A DNA stretch of 64,000 nucleotides from Flavobacterium tiangeerense (GTDB lineage Bacteria; Bacteroidota; Bacteroidia; Flavobacteriales; Flavobacteriaceae). The notes below the pieces were generated by a model that did no database searches, was not told the DNA's origin, and saw nothing but the letters and a program-made list of their open reading frames with translations. The position numbers and the translations under genes are program-made. Location: the NCBI RefSeq assembly GCF_007830355.1, contig NZ_VLKO01000010.1:62001-126000 (forward strand). Direction: 5' to 3'. This document shows positions 1-8,519 of the stretch, piece after piece. Position 1 is the first letter of the stretch, and each line of letters opens with the position of its first letter.

Positions 1-651
1 AGTTGTTTCAACCTTTGTAACTGTGTCTTTAGTTATTGTCTTTTTTGCAGTAGCATCAAAGAAAAACTCATCGTTTTGCGCTTTCTCTGAACTATCGTTT
101 AAACGATTTGGTTTTTTAAAGTTATCGAAGTCTGCATTTTGATCTGAAAAATATCGTTGTTGTTGCTGAAAACCTCCGCTAGGATCGGCATCACGCATAA
201 AAAAACCTGATTCATATACACTTAGCTTCATCTTGGCTTTTTCAGGCCCATAAATAGAATCTAATACATACGTGCGAGAACCATCGGTATTATTTTTAGT
301 TTGATTATTATCAACAAAATAAGGAACCGTTAACACCACGCTTTCTACATAAGGATTTGTACTAACTGAGGTTACCACAGCAGCTAGTGTAAGTTGCGTA
401 TTAAAATTGGCAGTAGTTTCACCAAAATTGGTACTATTATAAATTCCTAGCGGGTTTACATCTAAATTATTAGACTGTACAACTCCCGTTTTTTGATTGT
501 AGCCAGATACGCCGAACGATTGTTTGTTGAGTTCAAAATTGTTATCTCCTAATAAATCACCACCTATTTCATTGAAATCTTTATCGCATGAAGCCATAAA
601 AATCACAGTTAAGCCAAGGAAAACTTTCTTGAATAAAGAATTATTAATCAT
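1..651 (-). CDS. DUF4270 family lipoprotein (3' end outside window)
   Basis: The frame is open from an ATG at 651 to the left edge, giving 217 codons without a stop, so the C-terminus is missing. The N-terminus is a lipoprotein signal: a hydrophobic run followed by MASC, with Cys22 as the probable lipidated residue. Next comes a DKDFNEIGGDLLGDN stretch typical of DUF4270 proteins of Bacteroidota. The remainder is beta-rich and polar, with runs of Q and N. The function of the family is not established; an outer-membrane or surface location follows from the lipobox. It ends just upstream of the starch-synthase-like gene on the same strand (20 bp gap), a pairing that I recall as common in Flavobacterium. 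Confidence 0.82.
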   Translation of the reverse strand, partial: MINNSLFKKVFLGLTVIFMASCDKDFNEIGGDLLGDNNFELNKQSFGVSGYNQKTGVVQSNNLDVNPLGIYNSTNFGETTANFNTQLTLAAVVTSVSTNPYVESVVLTVPYFVDNNQTKNNTDGSRTYVLDSIYGPEKAKMKLSVYESGFFMRDADPSGGFQQQQRYFSDQNADFDNFKKPNRLNDSSEKAQNDEFFFDATAKKTITKDTVTKVETT

Positions 652-671
652 ATGTATTAAAAAGGGTTAAT

Positions 672-1478
672 TTAAAGCATTTCGTTTATGTAGAAATTTG
701 TATACGCCTCGGCGAATGCATCTTTCGGTGCGAAAGGTAAAAAAGGTTTTCCTGAAGATTCTATAAATTTTGTTAAACTTGGCGTCAGTGAATCAGAAGC
801 AATAATCACTGCATCAGAATGCTTTATGGTGGTTTTAATAATATTCTCGTAGTTAGGGATTTCAAGATCAGCTATTGCATCTTCTGGAACACCATCAAAT
901 TTTACTTTATTGATCATTTCAACATCAAGAGTACCATCAAAAGACTGACTGTACACAGATGTTACAATCTTTGTTTCTGAAAATAAAGCTTCGTTTTTGT
1001 AAAAATGCTTCATATAAACAGGCAACATCGCTGCTAACCATCCATGAACGTGAATGATGTCTGGAACCCAGTTGAGTTTTTTTACTGTTTCTACTACACC
1101 TTTTGCAAAGAAAATAGCGCGCTCATCATTATCAGGATACATAACACCTTCTTCGTCAGCAAAAGTTGCTTTTCGTTTAAAGTAGTCATCGTTATCAATA
1201 AAATAAACTTGTATACGCTCTTTTGGTATCGATGCAACCTTAATAATTAAGGGCATATCCAAATCATTTACTACCAAATTCATCCCCGAAAGTCTAATTA
1301 CCTCGTGCAATTGATGTCTTCTCTCGTTAATATTTCCATACCTTGGCATAAAAATTCTTATTTGCCCACCTTGATCATTAATCATTTTTGGAACGTCATA
1401 AGACATTAAAGAGACCTCGTTTTCAGCGAGATACGGCACCACTTCAGATGATACATATAATATCCTCTTATCTTTCAT
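672..1478 (-). CDS. Glycogen/starch synthase-like protein, N-terminal (GT5) domain only
   Basis: A 268-residue protein starting at MKDKRILYVSSEVVPY. A longer frame begins at 1505, but the inner ATG at 1478 gives the usual family start. It matches the N-terminal Rossmann domain of GlgA-type starch synthases (SSE-x2-P near residues 11-15, PDIIHVHGW in the middle), but ends before the C-terminal GT1-like half found in full enzymes of about 480 residues. The ADP-glucose-binding KTGGL signature expected after SEVVPY is replaced by AENEV (residues 18-22). Catalytic activity is therefore doubtful, and a binding or regulatory role is equally possible. It is co-directional with the DUF4270 gene and divergent from panC. 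Confidence 0.85.
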   Translation of the reverse strand: MKDKRILYVSSEVVPYLAENEVSLMSYDVPKMINDQGGQIRIFMPRYGNINERRHQLHEVIRLSGMNLVVNDLDMPLIIKVASIPKERIQVYFIDNDDYFKRKATFADEEGVMYPDNDERAIFFAKGVVETVKKLNWVPDIIHVHGWLAAMLPVYMKHFYKNEALFSETKIVTSVYSQSFDGTLDVEMINKVKFDGVPEDAIADLEIPNYENIIKTTIKHSDAVIIASDSLTPSLTKFIESSGKPFLPFAPKDAFAEAYTNFYINEML

Positions 1479-1555
1479 ATTGTAATTTACTTTATTTATT
1501 GGCAATAAAAACCACGCAAAATTACAAAAATTTATGCAGTTATTAACTAAAATAG

Positions 1556-1563
1556 TAAGTTTG
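1556..1563 (+). promoter_or_regulatory. Probable panC promoter (-7 element)
   Basis: TAAGTTTG matches the Bacteroidota -7 consensus TAnnTTTG exactly and lies 23 bp before the panC ATG. I see no convincing -33 TTTG at the usual spacing. Confidence 0.5.
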
Positions 1564-1586
1564 CATTTAATTTTAATAATACTGCC

Positions 1587-2435
1587 ATGCCAATTTTCTA
1601 TGGAAAAGCACCTTTGATGGACTATTTAAAATCTATTAAAGATAGTCAAAAGACTATTGGGTTTGTTCCTACAATGGGCGCTTTGCATGAAGGTCACTTA
1701 GCTTTAATGAAAAAATCATTAGAAGAAAATAACGCTACAGTGGTTAGTATTTTTGTTAACCCTACACAGTTTAACAATCCAGAGGACCTAGAAAAATATC
1801 CCCGAACGCTGGACGAAGATGTTAATAAACTTACAAATCTTGACGACAGCATTATTTTGTATGCGCCAACTGTTGAGGATATTTATGACGGAAAACCAAC
1901 TTCCCAATCATTTGATTTTGACGGACTAGAAAACCAAATGGAAGGCAAGTTTAGACCTGGTCATTTTAATGGTGTAGGTACCATTGTAAAACGTTTGTTT
2001 GAGATTGTCACTCCCAACAACGCCTATTTTGGAGAAAAAGATTTCCAACAATTACAAATTGTAAAAAAGATGGTTTCTAAAAATCAACTTCAAGTAAATG
2101 TTATAGGTTGTCCCATACACAGAGAAGCCAATAATCTAGCTATGAGTTCTAGAAATGAACGTTTAACACCTCAAGAACGAGAGCAAGCCTCACTGATTTA
2201 CAAAATTTTGAGAACTGCAAAAGATAAATTCTCAAAAGACAGCACACTTACAATTTCTAAATGGGTTCAAAAAGCATTTGAAAATAACACGCAATTCACT
2301 CTTGAATATTTTACCATTGCAGACGAAGCAACACTTTTAACCTGCACTCGAAAAAATAAAACTAAAAAATACAGAGCTTTTATAGCGGTAATAGTCAACA
2401 ATATTAGATTGATTGATACCATTTCATTAAATTAA
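1587..2435 (+). CDS. panC: Pantoate--beta-alanine ligase (pantothenate synthetase)
   Basis: Joins pantoate to beta-alanine with ATP hydrolysis, the last step of pantothenate synthesis in the cytoplasm. The 282-residue length is normal for the family. The N-terminal nucleotide-binding signature [12 protein letters not shown] is present (HxGH at residues 34-37), as are FVNPTQF and the later MSSRNERL motif. It sits 14 bp upstream of panD, which makes the beta-alanine substrate, so the two form an operon. The start fits the upstream TAAGTTTG box and the usual N-terminal length. Confidence 0.96.
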   Translation: MPIFYGKAPLMDYLKSIKDSQKTIGFVPTMGALHEGHLALMKKSLEENNATVVSIFVNPTQFNNPEDLEKYPRTLDEDVNKLTNLDDSIILYAPTVEDIYDGKPTSQSFDFDGLENQMEGKFRPGHFNGVGTIVKRLFEIVTPNNAYFGEKDFQQLQIVKKMVSKNQLQVNVIGCPIHREANNLAMSSRNERLTPQEREQASLIYKILRTAKDKFSKDSTLTISKWVQKAFENNTQFTLEYFTIADEATLLTCTRKNKTKKYRAFIAVIVNNIRLIDTISLN

Positions 2436-2449
2436 TTTACCTTTGTAGC

Positions 2450-2800
2450 ATGCAAATCCAAGTCTTAAAATCAAAAATTCACCGCGTTAAAGTAACCGGA
2501 GCAGATTTAAATTATATCGGCTCTATTACTATTGATGAATCCCTGTTAGAAGCATCTAATATTATTGAAGGTGAGAAAGTTTCAATTGTAAACATCAATA
2601 ACGGAGAACGTTTTGAAACCTACGCCATCAAAGGAGAAAAGAACTCCGGAACCATTACACTAAACGGTCCCGCTGCCAGAAAGGTACAAAAAGATGATAT
2701 CATTATTATCATTTCGTATGCAGGCATGGACTTTGAGGAAGCAAAAACATTTAAACCATGGGTTATTTTCCCTAATGAAAATGACAATTCACTAACATAA
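2450..2800 (+). CDS. panD: Aspartate 1-decarboxylase proenzyme
   Basis: Makes beta-alanine from L-aspartate for PanC. The protein has 116 residues, as usual. The self-cleavage site Gly24-Ser25 is present in YIGSITID; family knowledge says Ser25 becomes the pyruvoyl cofactor. N-terminal KSKIHR and [13 protein letters not shown] segments (here [10 protein letters not shown]) are also family hallmarks. It is the second gene of panCD and is followed by a strong hairpin terminator. Confidence 0.96.
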   Translation: MQIQVLKSKIHRVKVTGADLNYIGSITIDESLLEASNIIEGEKVSIVNINNGERFETYAIKGEKNSGTITLNGPAARKVQKDDIIIIISYAGMDFEEAKTFKPWVIFPNENDNSLT

Positions 2801-2833
2801 ACCTGCTAACACAAGTAGGTTATAATGACACTA

Positions 2834-2878
2834 CCACAAACACGCAACTTAGTTATAGGCAGTGTTTGTGGTTTTTTT
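2834..2878 (+). terminator. Rho-independent terminator after panCD
   Basis: A 10-bp stem, CCACAAACAC (2834-2843) pairing with GTGTTTGTGG (2862-2871), runs into seven T residues. Confidence 0.85.
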
Positions 2879-3054
2879 GTACAAAATATTATAGAAACCT
2901 AATTGAATAATTAACCAATTAAAATCCTAAAATCACAGCCACATTAAGACTTACAACATAAAAAAAGAAAACACCTACTGTAAAAACAAATATTATAGTA
3001 TCTTGCTTTGTAAATTACACATAACATAAGACCCCTACCAAATCTAATCTTGTA

Positions 3055-4203
3055 ATGAAAAAGACACTATTATTATTGCTGTTTAGCGTGACCGTTTTTT
3101 CTCAAAAAACATCCTTTACATTCGATTCTCAAATACTCGGAGAGAAGAGAGAACTGACTATAAGCCTGCCGCTATCAATAGAAAAAAATCCAAATAAAAA
3201 ATATCCAATCTTGATCCTTTTAGATGGAGATTATTTATTTGATCCCTTTTATGGCGCGTTACAATATGGTGCCTACTGGGATGATCTTCCTGAAACCATT
3301 ATTGTTGGCATTCATCAAAATCAAAAAAACGAACGCATAGATGACTCTATGCATGATGACATAGAGGATGAACTCACTGGTAAAGGGGCCCAATTTTTTA
3401 ATTTTATAGGAGGAGAGTTGATACCTTATCTAGAAAAAAAATATCCCACAGCACCGTTTAGAATCATTGCTGGACATGACACTACCGCAGGTTTTTTAAA
3501 CTATTTTCTGTACAAAGAAAATCCGCTATTTCAAGCCTATATTTCACTTGCACCTGAACTTACAAAAGGCATGCAGGAAAGATTACCGGATGAACTTTCA
3601 AAAACCAAAAAATCAATTTTTTATTACCAAGCAAATGGAGATGGTGACATCCGCAAAATTCAAAATGGAATCAAAAACCTAGATGCTGGCTTACAGGAGG
3701 TTAAAAATCCATTAGTACACTATAAATTTGATAATTTTAAAAACACATCACATTATGCTGTGGTACTTCAAGCAATTCCTAATGCGCTTTACCATTTCTT
3801 TGAATCTTACAAACCAATTTCTTCATTAGAATTTAGTGAGAAAATAGCCAGTTTACCCTCTGGTTATGTAGACTATTTAGCGGCACGCTATGACACTCTT
3901 TATGAAAATTTAGGTTTAAGAACTCTAGTAAGACTCAATGATTTTAAAGCCATTGAAGCCGCAATACTAAAAAATAAAGCCTACTCAGAACTGGGACAAT
4001 TAGCAGAAATTGCAACAGTTAATTACCCAAAATCCATGCTATCAGATTATGAACTAGGTTTGATGTATGAAAAATTGGGCGAACCCAAAAGAGCAGCAAA
4101 ATACTATCAAACAGCTTCACAACAAGAAGAGATAGGGGATTTGACTAAAACGATGATGCTTGAAAAATACGAGGATATGACTACTCAAATACCAAAAAAA
4201 TAA
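3055..4203 (+). CDS. Secreted esterase-like alpha/beta-hydrolase fold protein with altered nucleophile
   Basis: A 382-residue protein with a signal peptide (about residues 1-16). It resembles EsteraseD/IroE-like hydrolases: YPILILLDGDYLF near residues 50-62 and a nucleophile-elbow region at about 136-146. The elbow reads AGHDTTAG, so Asp142 stands where GHSxGG esterases have the nucleophilic Ser. A candidate catalytic His follows in NTSHYAV (His233). The C-terminal 100 residues look TPR-like (YEKLGEPKRAAKYYQTA). Either it is non-catalytic or it uses different chemistry; I cannot decide from sequence. Its stop overlaps the radA start by one base (TAATG). Confidence 0.75.
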   Translation: MKKTLLLLLFSVTVFSQKTSFTFDSQILGEKRELTISLPLSIEKNPNKKYPILILLDGDYLFDPFYGALQYGAYWDDLPETIIVGIHQNQKNERIDDSMHDDIEDELTGKGAQFFNFIGGELIPYLEKKYPTAPFRIIAGHDTTAGFLNYFLYKENPLFQAYISLAPELTKGMQERLPDELSKTKKSIFYYQANGDGDIRKIQNGIKNLDAGLQEVKNPLVHYKFDNFKNTSHYAVVLQAIPNALYHFFESYKPISSLEFSEKIASLPSGYVDYLAARYDTLYENLGLRTLVRLNDFKAIEAAILKNKAYSELGQLAEIATVNYPKSMLSDYELGLMYEKLGEPKRAAKYYQTASQQEEIGDLTKTMMLEKYEDMTTQIPKK

Positions 4204-5564
4204 TGTCAAAAGTAAAAACTACTTTTTTTTGCCAAAACTGTGGTGCGCAATATGCCAAATGGCAAGGACAATGCAACTCCTGTAAAGAATGGAATACTAT
4301 TGCCGAAGAAATAATTCAGAAGCAAGAAAAAGTGGCTTGGAAGAGCGAACCCACTCCTACTAGCAAAGCACCAAGACCCTTGCGAATTAATGAAATTGAT
4401 TCAGCAAAAGAGATTCGCATGGATACTACTGATGGCGAATTGAACCGCGTTTTAGGTGGTGGTATTGTACCTGGTTCTTTAATTCTTTTAGGCGGTGAAC
4501 CAGGCATTGGAAAAAGTACGCTTTTGCTACAAATTTCCTTGAAATTACCCTACAAAACCTTGTACGTATCCGGCGAGGAAAGTCAGAAGCAAATAAAAAT
4601 GCGTGCCGAAAGGATTACACCAAGCGGAGACAATTGTTACATCTTGACCGAAACCAAGACACAAAACATCTTCAAACAAATTGAAGCCATTCAACCAGAG
4701 ATTGTAATTATAGATTCCATTCAAACCTTGCATACGGATTATATTGAATCGACTCCAGGGAGTATTTCTCAAATTAGGGAAACTACCGCCGAATTGATCA
4801 AATTTGCCAAAGAAACCAACATTCCTGTCATTTTAATTGGTCATATTACAAAAGATGGAAACATTGCTGGTCCTAAAATTCTAGAACACATGGTAGACAC
4901 GGTGTTGCAGTTTGAAGGAGACCGAAATCACGTATACCGTATTTTACGCTCTCTGAAAAACCGTTTTGGCTCCACGGCCGAAATAGGAATTTATGAAATG
5001 CTTGGAAGTGGCTTGCGAGAAGTAGCCAACCCATCAGAGATATTAATTTCACATAAAAACGAGGAATTATCAGGTACGGCAATTGCCTCAACTCTGGAAG
5101 GCATGCGACCTTTGATGATAGAAATTCAAGCACTCGTAAGCACCGCGGTATATGGAACGCCGCAACGAAGTACAACCGGATATAATGCAAAAAGGCTCAA
5201 CATGATTTTGGCAGTACTCGAAAAAAGAGCTGGTTTTAGGCTTGGCGCCAAAGATGTATTTTTGAATATTACAGGAGGAATTTCAGTAGATGATCCTGCA
5301 ATTGACTTAGCCGTAGTAGCAGCCATCTTATCTTCAAATGAAGACATTCCGGTTAATAAAGATTTTTGTTTTGCTGGCGAAGTAGGACTTTCAGGCGAAA
5401 TACGTCCTGTTAATAGAGTGGATCAGCGCATTCAGGAAGCTGAAAAATTAGGATTTTCGACCATTTTTGTATCCAAATACAATAAAATCACTTTAAAAAA
5501 CACGGGTATACAAATTAGGATGGTCGCTAAAATAGAAGATGTAGCAAGTGAGCTATTTGGATAA
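4203..5564 (+). CDS. radA: DNA repair protein RadA (Sms)
   Basis: A RecA-like helicase/branch-migration protein of recombinational repair. The 453 residues are in family order: N-terminal C4 zinc motif (C10, C13, C24, C27), Walker A GEPGIGKST (about 98-106), the RadA-specific KNRFG motif (252-256), and a C-terminal Lon-protease-like domain with GGISVDDPAIDLA and AGEVGLSGEIRPV. All key motifs are intact. It is translationally coupled to the upstream esterase-like gene through TAATG. Confidence 0.97.
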   Translation: MSKVKTTFFCQNCGAQYAKWQGQCNSCKEWNTIAEEIIQKQEKVAWKSEPTPTSKAPRPLRINEIDSAKEIRMDTTDGELNRVLGGGIVPGSLILLGGEPGIGKSTLLLQISLKLPYKTLYVSGEESQKQIKMRAERITPSGDNCYILTETKTQNIFKQIEAIQPEIVIIDSIQTLHTDYIESTPGSISQIRETTAELIKFAKETNIPVILIGHITKDGNIAGPKILEHMVDTVLQFEGDRNHVYRILRSLKNRFGSTAEIGIYEMLGSGLREVANPSEILISHKNEELSGTAIASTLEGMRPLMIEIQALVSTAVYGTPQRSTTGYNAKRLNMILAVLEKRAGFRLGAKDVFLNITGGISVDDPAIDLAVVAAILSSNEDIPVNKDFCFAGEVGLSGEIRPVNRVDQRIQEAEKLGFSTIFVSKYNKITLKNTGIQIRMVAKIEDVASELFG

Positions 5565-5597
5565 CTATATTTATTGTAGAAAAATTTAAATTATAAA

Positions 5598-6437
5598 ATG
5601 GAAATTCAATATTTACCTGAGCAAATAGAAACCAACAGCGATAGTGAACTACAACTGTATGAATATTTTATTTCAAAAAGCATCAATAAAAACAAGGTGC
5701 AGCTTTCCAAAAATGTTTTTAGTTTTTTACTCAACGGAACCAAAGAACTCATTACCCAAAACCATACAACACGTATTGAAAACGATAAATTTGTCATTAT
5801 CAAATCTGGTAATTGCTTGATGAGCGAAAGCATTTCTTTGAGCCAAAATTACCGCAGCATGTTGCTATTTTTTTCAGACAAAGCCGTTGAAGACTTTCTA
5901 AAGAAATACGATTATAAAAACAATACAACTCAAAATAACGATCCATTTATCATAGCCGAATATGATCGTGTCATTCAAAATATTGTTAAAAGTTTAATAC
6001 ACCTTCAGTCGCAACCTATTGACTTTGTCAACAAAATGCTGCCGTTGAAATTTGAGGAAATATTATTGTATCTCGTTCAAATGAAGGGAATCGATTTTTT
6101 ATTGAATTTTGTACATCACCAAAATCCATCGGCAAAATCATTTGTAGATACGATGCACAAAAATGCTTTGAACAATTTAAGCATCCAAGAACTTTCGTTT
6201 TTATGCAACATGAGTGTTTCCACTTTTAAACGCAACTTTGATAAAGAATTTCACACAAGTCCAATACGATGGTTTCAAGAAAAAAGATTAGAACACGCAG
6301 CTTACTTACTACAAACCAAAAAAATGCGCGCCTCTGATGTCTATGAGCAAATAGGCTTTGAAAATTTGTCTAGTTTTGTTCAAGCTTACAAAAACAAATT
6401 TGGAACCACTCCCAAACAATCACAAATCAATATTTGA
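5598..6437 (+). CDS. AraC family transcriptional regulator
   Basis: A 279-residue protein with a cupin-like, poorly conserved N-terminal sensor region and a C-terminal double helix-turn-helix of AraC type (about residues 185-278). The HTH carries typical features: LSIQELSFLCNMSVSTFKRNF, SPIRWFQEKRLEHAAYLL, and IGFENLSSFVQAYKNKFGTTP split across the second helix pair. It starts 33 bp after radA, but the link may not be functional. The target is unknown; the downstream PEBP-like gene is the nearest candidate. Confidence 0.88.
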   Translation: MEIQYLPEQIETNSDSELQLYEYFISKSINKNKVQLSKNVFSFLLNGTKELITQNHTTRIENDKFVIIKSGNCLMSESISLSQNYRSMLLFFSDKAVEDFLKKYDYKNNTTQNNDPFIIAEYDRVIQNIVKSLIHLQSQPIDFVNKMLPLKFEEILLYLVQMKGIDFLLNFVHHQNPSAKSFVDTMHKNALNNLSIQELSFLCNMSVSTFKRNFDKEFHTSPIRWFQEKRLEHAAYLLQTKKMRASDVYEQIGFENLSSFVQAYKNKFGTTPKQSQINI

Positions 6438-6524
6438 ACTTTTAGCAACATTTTTTGAGCTTTTTAGTTTTAGAGTTTACCTCCTTATTAATGACTTTTG
6501 CATTGTAATTTAAAACCATTAGCC

Positions 6525-7073
6525 ATGCAAAAATCAATTTTATTTTTATCAGCAGTACTACTATTTACAAGTACGCTTTTTGCTCAAAAAACATTTACAC
6601 TAAGCAGTAAAGATATGGGCGGATCCTTTACCATTCAAAATGAATTTAATGGATTTGGCTGTAACGGAAACAATACATCGCCACAATTAAGTTGGGAAAA
6701 TGCTCCTGAGGGAACTAAGAGTTTTGCCATTACTTGTTACGATCCAGATGCACCTACAGGAGCAGGATGGTGGCATTGGGTAGCCTTTAACATTCCTACC
6801 AATGTGAATGAAATTGTTTCAAAAGCAGGAAATCCAGCCTTAAATTTAATGCCAGCAGGAACTGTACAAAGTACTACAAGCTTTGGGGCAACTGGTTTTG
6901 GTGGTCCATGTCCACCGGTAGGTCATGGCATACACACCTATATTTTCACCGTTTACGCACTAAAAACAGACAAACTAGGACTAGACGCTACTGCAAACCC
7001 AGAGTTAGTTGGTTACAACTTATGGGCCAACACCCTAGCAAAAGCAACAATTGTAGCGCACTATAAAAGATAA
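6525..7073 (+). CDS. YbhB/YbcL family PEBP-like secreted protein
   Basis: A 182-residue phosphatidylethanolamine-binding-protein homologue. It has a signal peptide (ILFLSAVLLFTSTLFAQ) and PEBP signatures DPDAPTGAGWWHW and GFGGPCPPVGHGIHTY. I placed the start at ATG 6525; the frame extends upstream to a TTG at 6498, but the signal peptide begins properly at 6525. The bacterial family role is unclear. The stop is immediately followed by a second in-frame stop and then by a decayed osmC fragment. Confidence 0.88.
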   Translation: MQKSILFLSAVLLFTSTLFAQKTFTLSSKDMGGSFTIQNEFNGFGCNGNNTSPQLSWENAPEGTKSFAITCYDPDAPTGAGWWHWVAFNIPTNVNEIVSKAGNPALNLMPAGTVQSTTSFGATGFGGPCPPVGHGIHTYIFTVYALKTDKLGLDATANPELVGYNLWANTLAKATIVAHYKR

Positions 7074-7074
7074 T

Positions 7075-7240
7075 AAAATTGAGGTCAAAGTAGCACTCGA
7101 CGCTGCTTGCGATAGATTTGAAATCTCCGTAACCAAACTACATTTAACGGGTGAAGTTAGCGGTAAAACTTGGATGCCCAATCAGCAAAGCTTTAAGTGC
7201 AACTCCAACGGAATTAATTACCCAATTTACAACCAAATAA
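7075..7240 (+). pseudogene. Remnant of an OsmC-family peroxiredoxin gene
   Basis: No intact gene lies here, but two reading frames together resemble the C-terminal half of an OsmC protein. From 7075 one frame encodes KIEVKVALDAACDRFEIS then VTKLHLTGEVSG. From 7172 another frame encodes GCPISKALSATPTELITQF and stops at 7238-7240. GCPxSKAL with the resolving-site Cys is the classic OsmC C-terminal motif, and the strand before it fits the FxITKIxL segment. About 20 residues between them and the whole N-terminal half are missing. I infer a deletion and frameshift in an osmC gene between the PEBP-like and heme-binding-like genes. Confidence 0.6.
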
Positions 7241-7249
7241 GTATAAAAA

Positions 7250-7651
7250 ATGAACATTACATTACAACAAGCAGAAGCAGTAATCGCTGCAGCAAAAATC
7301 AAATCAGAAGAAATTGGAACTAAAATGGACATTTGCGTAGTAGACGCAGGTGCAAATTTAGTAGCATTCGCCAGAATGGATGGCGCTTGGATAGGATCTA
7401 TTGACATTTCATTCAAAAAAGCAAAAACATCTGCATGGTTCACAATGGACACTGCAACTTTAACGCCGTTAGTAAAACCTGAAGCTCCGCTATACAACAT
7501 TGAGCACAGTAATGGCGGATTGATTACATTTCCAGGAGGTGTTGTTATCAAAAACAATGCTGGTGAAGTAATAGGAGCTATTGGAGTAAGCGGAAGCACC
7601 GTAGAAGACGATCACCTTGTAGCTGATTTTGGAGCCAAAGCGATCCTGTAA
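7250..7651 (+). CDS. GlcG/HbpS family heme-binding-like protein
   Basis: A 133-residue protein of the GlcG/HbpS/PduO-C family. Characteristic features are the N-terminal LQQAEAVIAAAKIKSEEIG helix, CVVDAGANLVAFARMDGA, SIDISFKKAKTSAWF, and the C-terminal GGVVIKNNAGEVIGAIGVSG. There is no signal peptide, so it is probably cytoplasmic. Family members bind heme or are annotated near oxidative-stress and glycolate genes; the actual ligand is not known here. It lies 9 bp after the osmC remnant and is followed by a clear terminator. Confidence 0.85.
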   Translation: MNITLQQAEAVIAAAKIKSEEIGTKMDICVVDAGANLVAFARMDGAWIGSIDISFKKAKTSAWFTMDTATLTPLVKPEAPLYNIEHSNGGLITFPGGVVIKNNAGEVIGAIGVSGSTVEDDHLVADFGAKAIL

Positions 7652-7673
7652 CCTACAAAATCAAATACTATTA

Positions 7674-7708
7674 CAGCCTAACAATCGTTTGCTTTGTTAG
7701 GCTGTTTT
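7674..7708 (+). terminator. Rho-independent terminator
   Basis: An 11-bp perfect stem, CAGCCTAACAA (7674-7684) with TTGTTAGGCTG (7694-7704), is followed by TTTT. Confidence 0.85.
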
Positions 7709-7850
7709 ATTTGTAGTCATAATAACTAGACTAGGAATAAAAATAAACTGCGTTTTGGACACATCCTATTTAGTAAAAACAATTTAAAGTATATATTTAC
7801 CATTCAATTGCATAACTAAAAAACTAAAACAACTTTACTACCACCCTACA

Positions 7851-8381
7851 ATGAAAACCTATCAAGACCAACTACAAATTGTAAACTCCTTTCATGAAAT
7901 GGGAGAAACTATTGCTGCAGCACAGTTCTTGATGGAAGAATACGGCCTTACACACCCTAACTTTAAAGGTTTTGAACTCAGAGAAAAAGCCAAGCCTGAA
8001 TTCATCCTAATGACTACCGAAGGTGCTTTGGGTGAACCACAAATTATTCGGATACCAGAGAACACTTTTGAATATCCGCTTCATTTAATGCTCAACTTAC
8101 TCCTGCATGAGATGATTCACGTGGCACAAAAAATGCCTGAAAACACTATTCATGATAAAAATGAGAGAGAATGGCAGGCTTATTATGAAATGCTTTTTCA
8201 TGAACAATATCCGCAAGTTCCTGAACTTTCTCATTTTCACAAACGCTTTTTTGCCAATAAAGCACTGGAATATTACAACCGAATGGGCGAAGCCTCTCCA
8301 CTCCAAATAAAATACGGAACACAAAAACAAAATGTAGATTTACTGCTACTAGAAATAGCAGAGGAATTACAAAAAAAGTAG
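7851..8381 (+). CDS. Putative SprT-like zinc metallopeptidase domain protein
   Basis: A 176-residue protein with an HExxH zinc motif, LLHEMIHVAQ (H86, E87, H90), followed by an acidic ENTIHDKNEREWQAYYEM segment that could provide a third ligand. The layout, a short protein with HEMxH in a helix, resembles SprT/WLM-type peptidases, but I do not recognise a named family. No signal peptide is visible, so a cytoplasmic location is likely. It stands alone between a terminator and the transglycosylase gene. Confidence 0.65.
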   Translation: MKTYQDQLQIVNSFHEMGETIAAAQFLMEEYGLTHPNFKGFELREKAKPEFILMTTEGALGEPQIIRIPENTFEYPLHLMLNLLLHEMIHVAQKMPENTIHDKNEREWQAYYEMLFHEQYPQVPELSHFHKRFFANKALEYYNRMGEASPLQIKYGTQKQNVDLLLLEIAEELQKK

Positions 8382-8519
8382 TTTGTAGCAACAACTGCTT
8401 TCACAAGTAAAATAGCCCTAAACAATCTATATGCTAATGGTTTATTAAACTTTAGGTTAACCGTATACAAAACAAGGGAAAAGTTGCTATTTTAGCCACC
8501 CCAAATCAATACAGTAAAC

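Noticed and set aside
7144..7599. A 151-codon minus-strand frame over the heme-binding gene
   Set aside because: It is antisense to a well supported gene and shows no family similarity.
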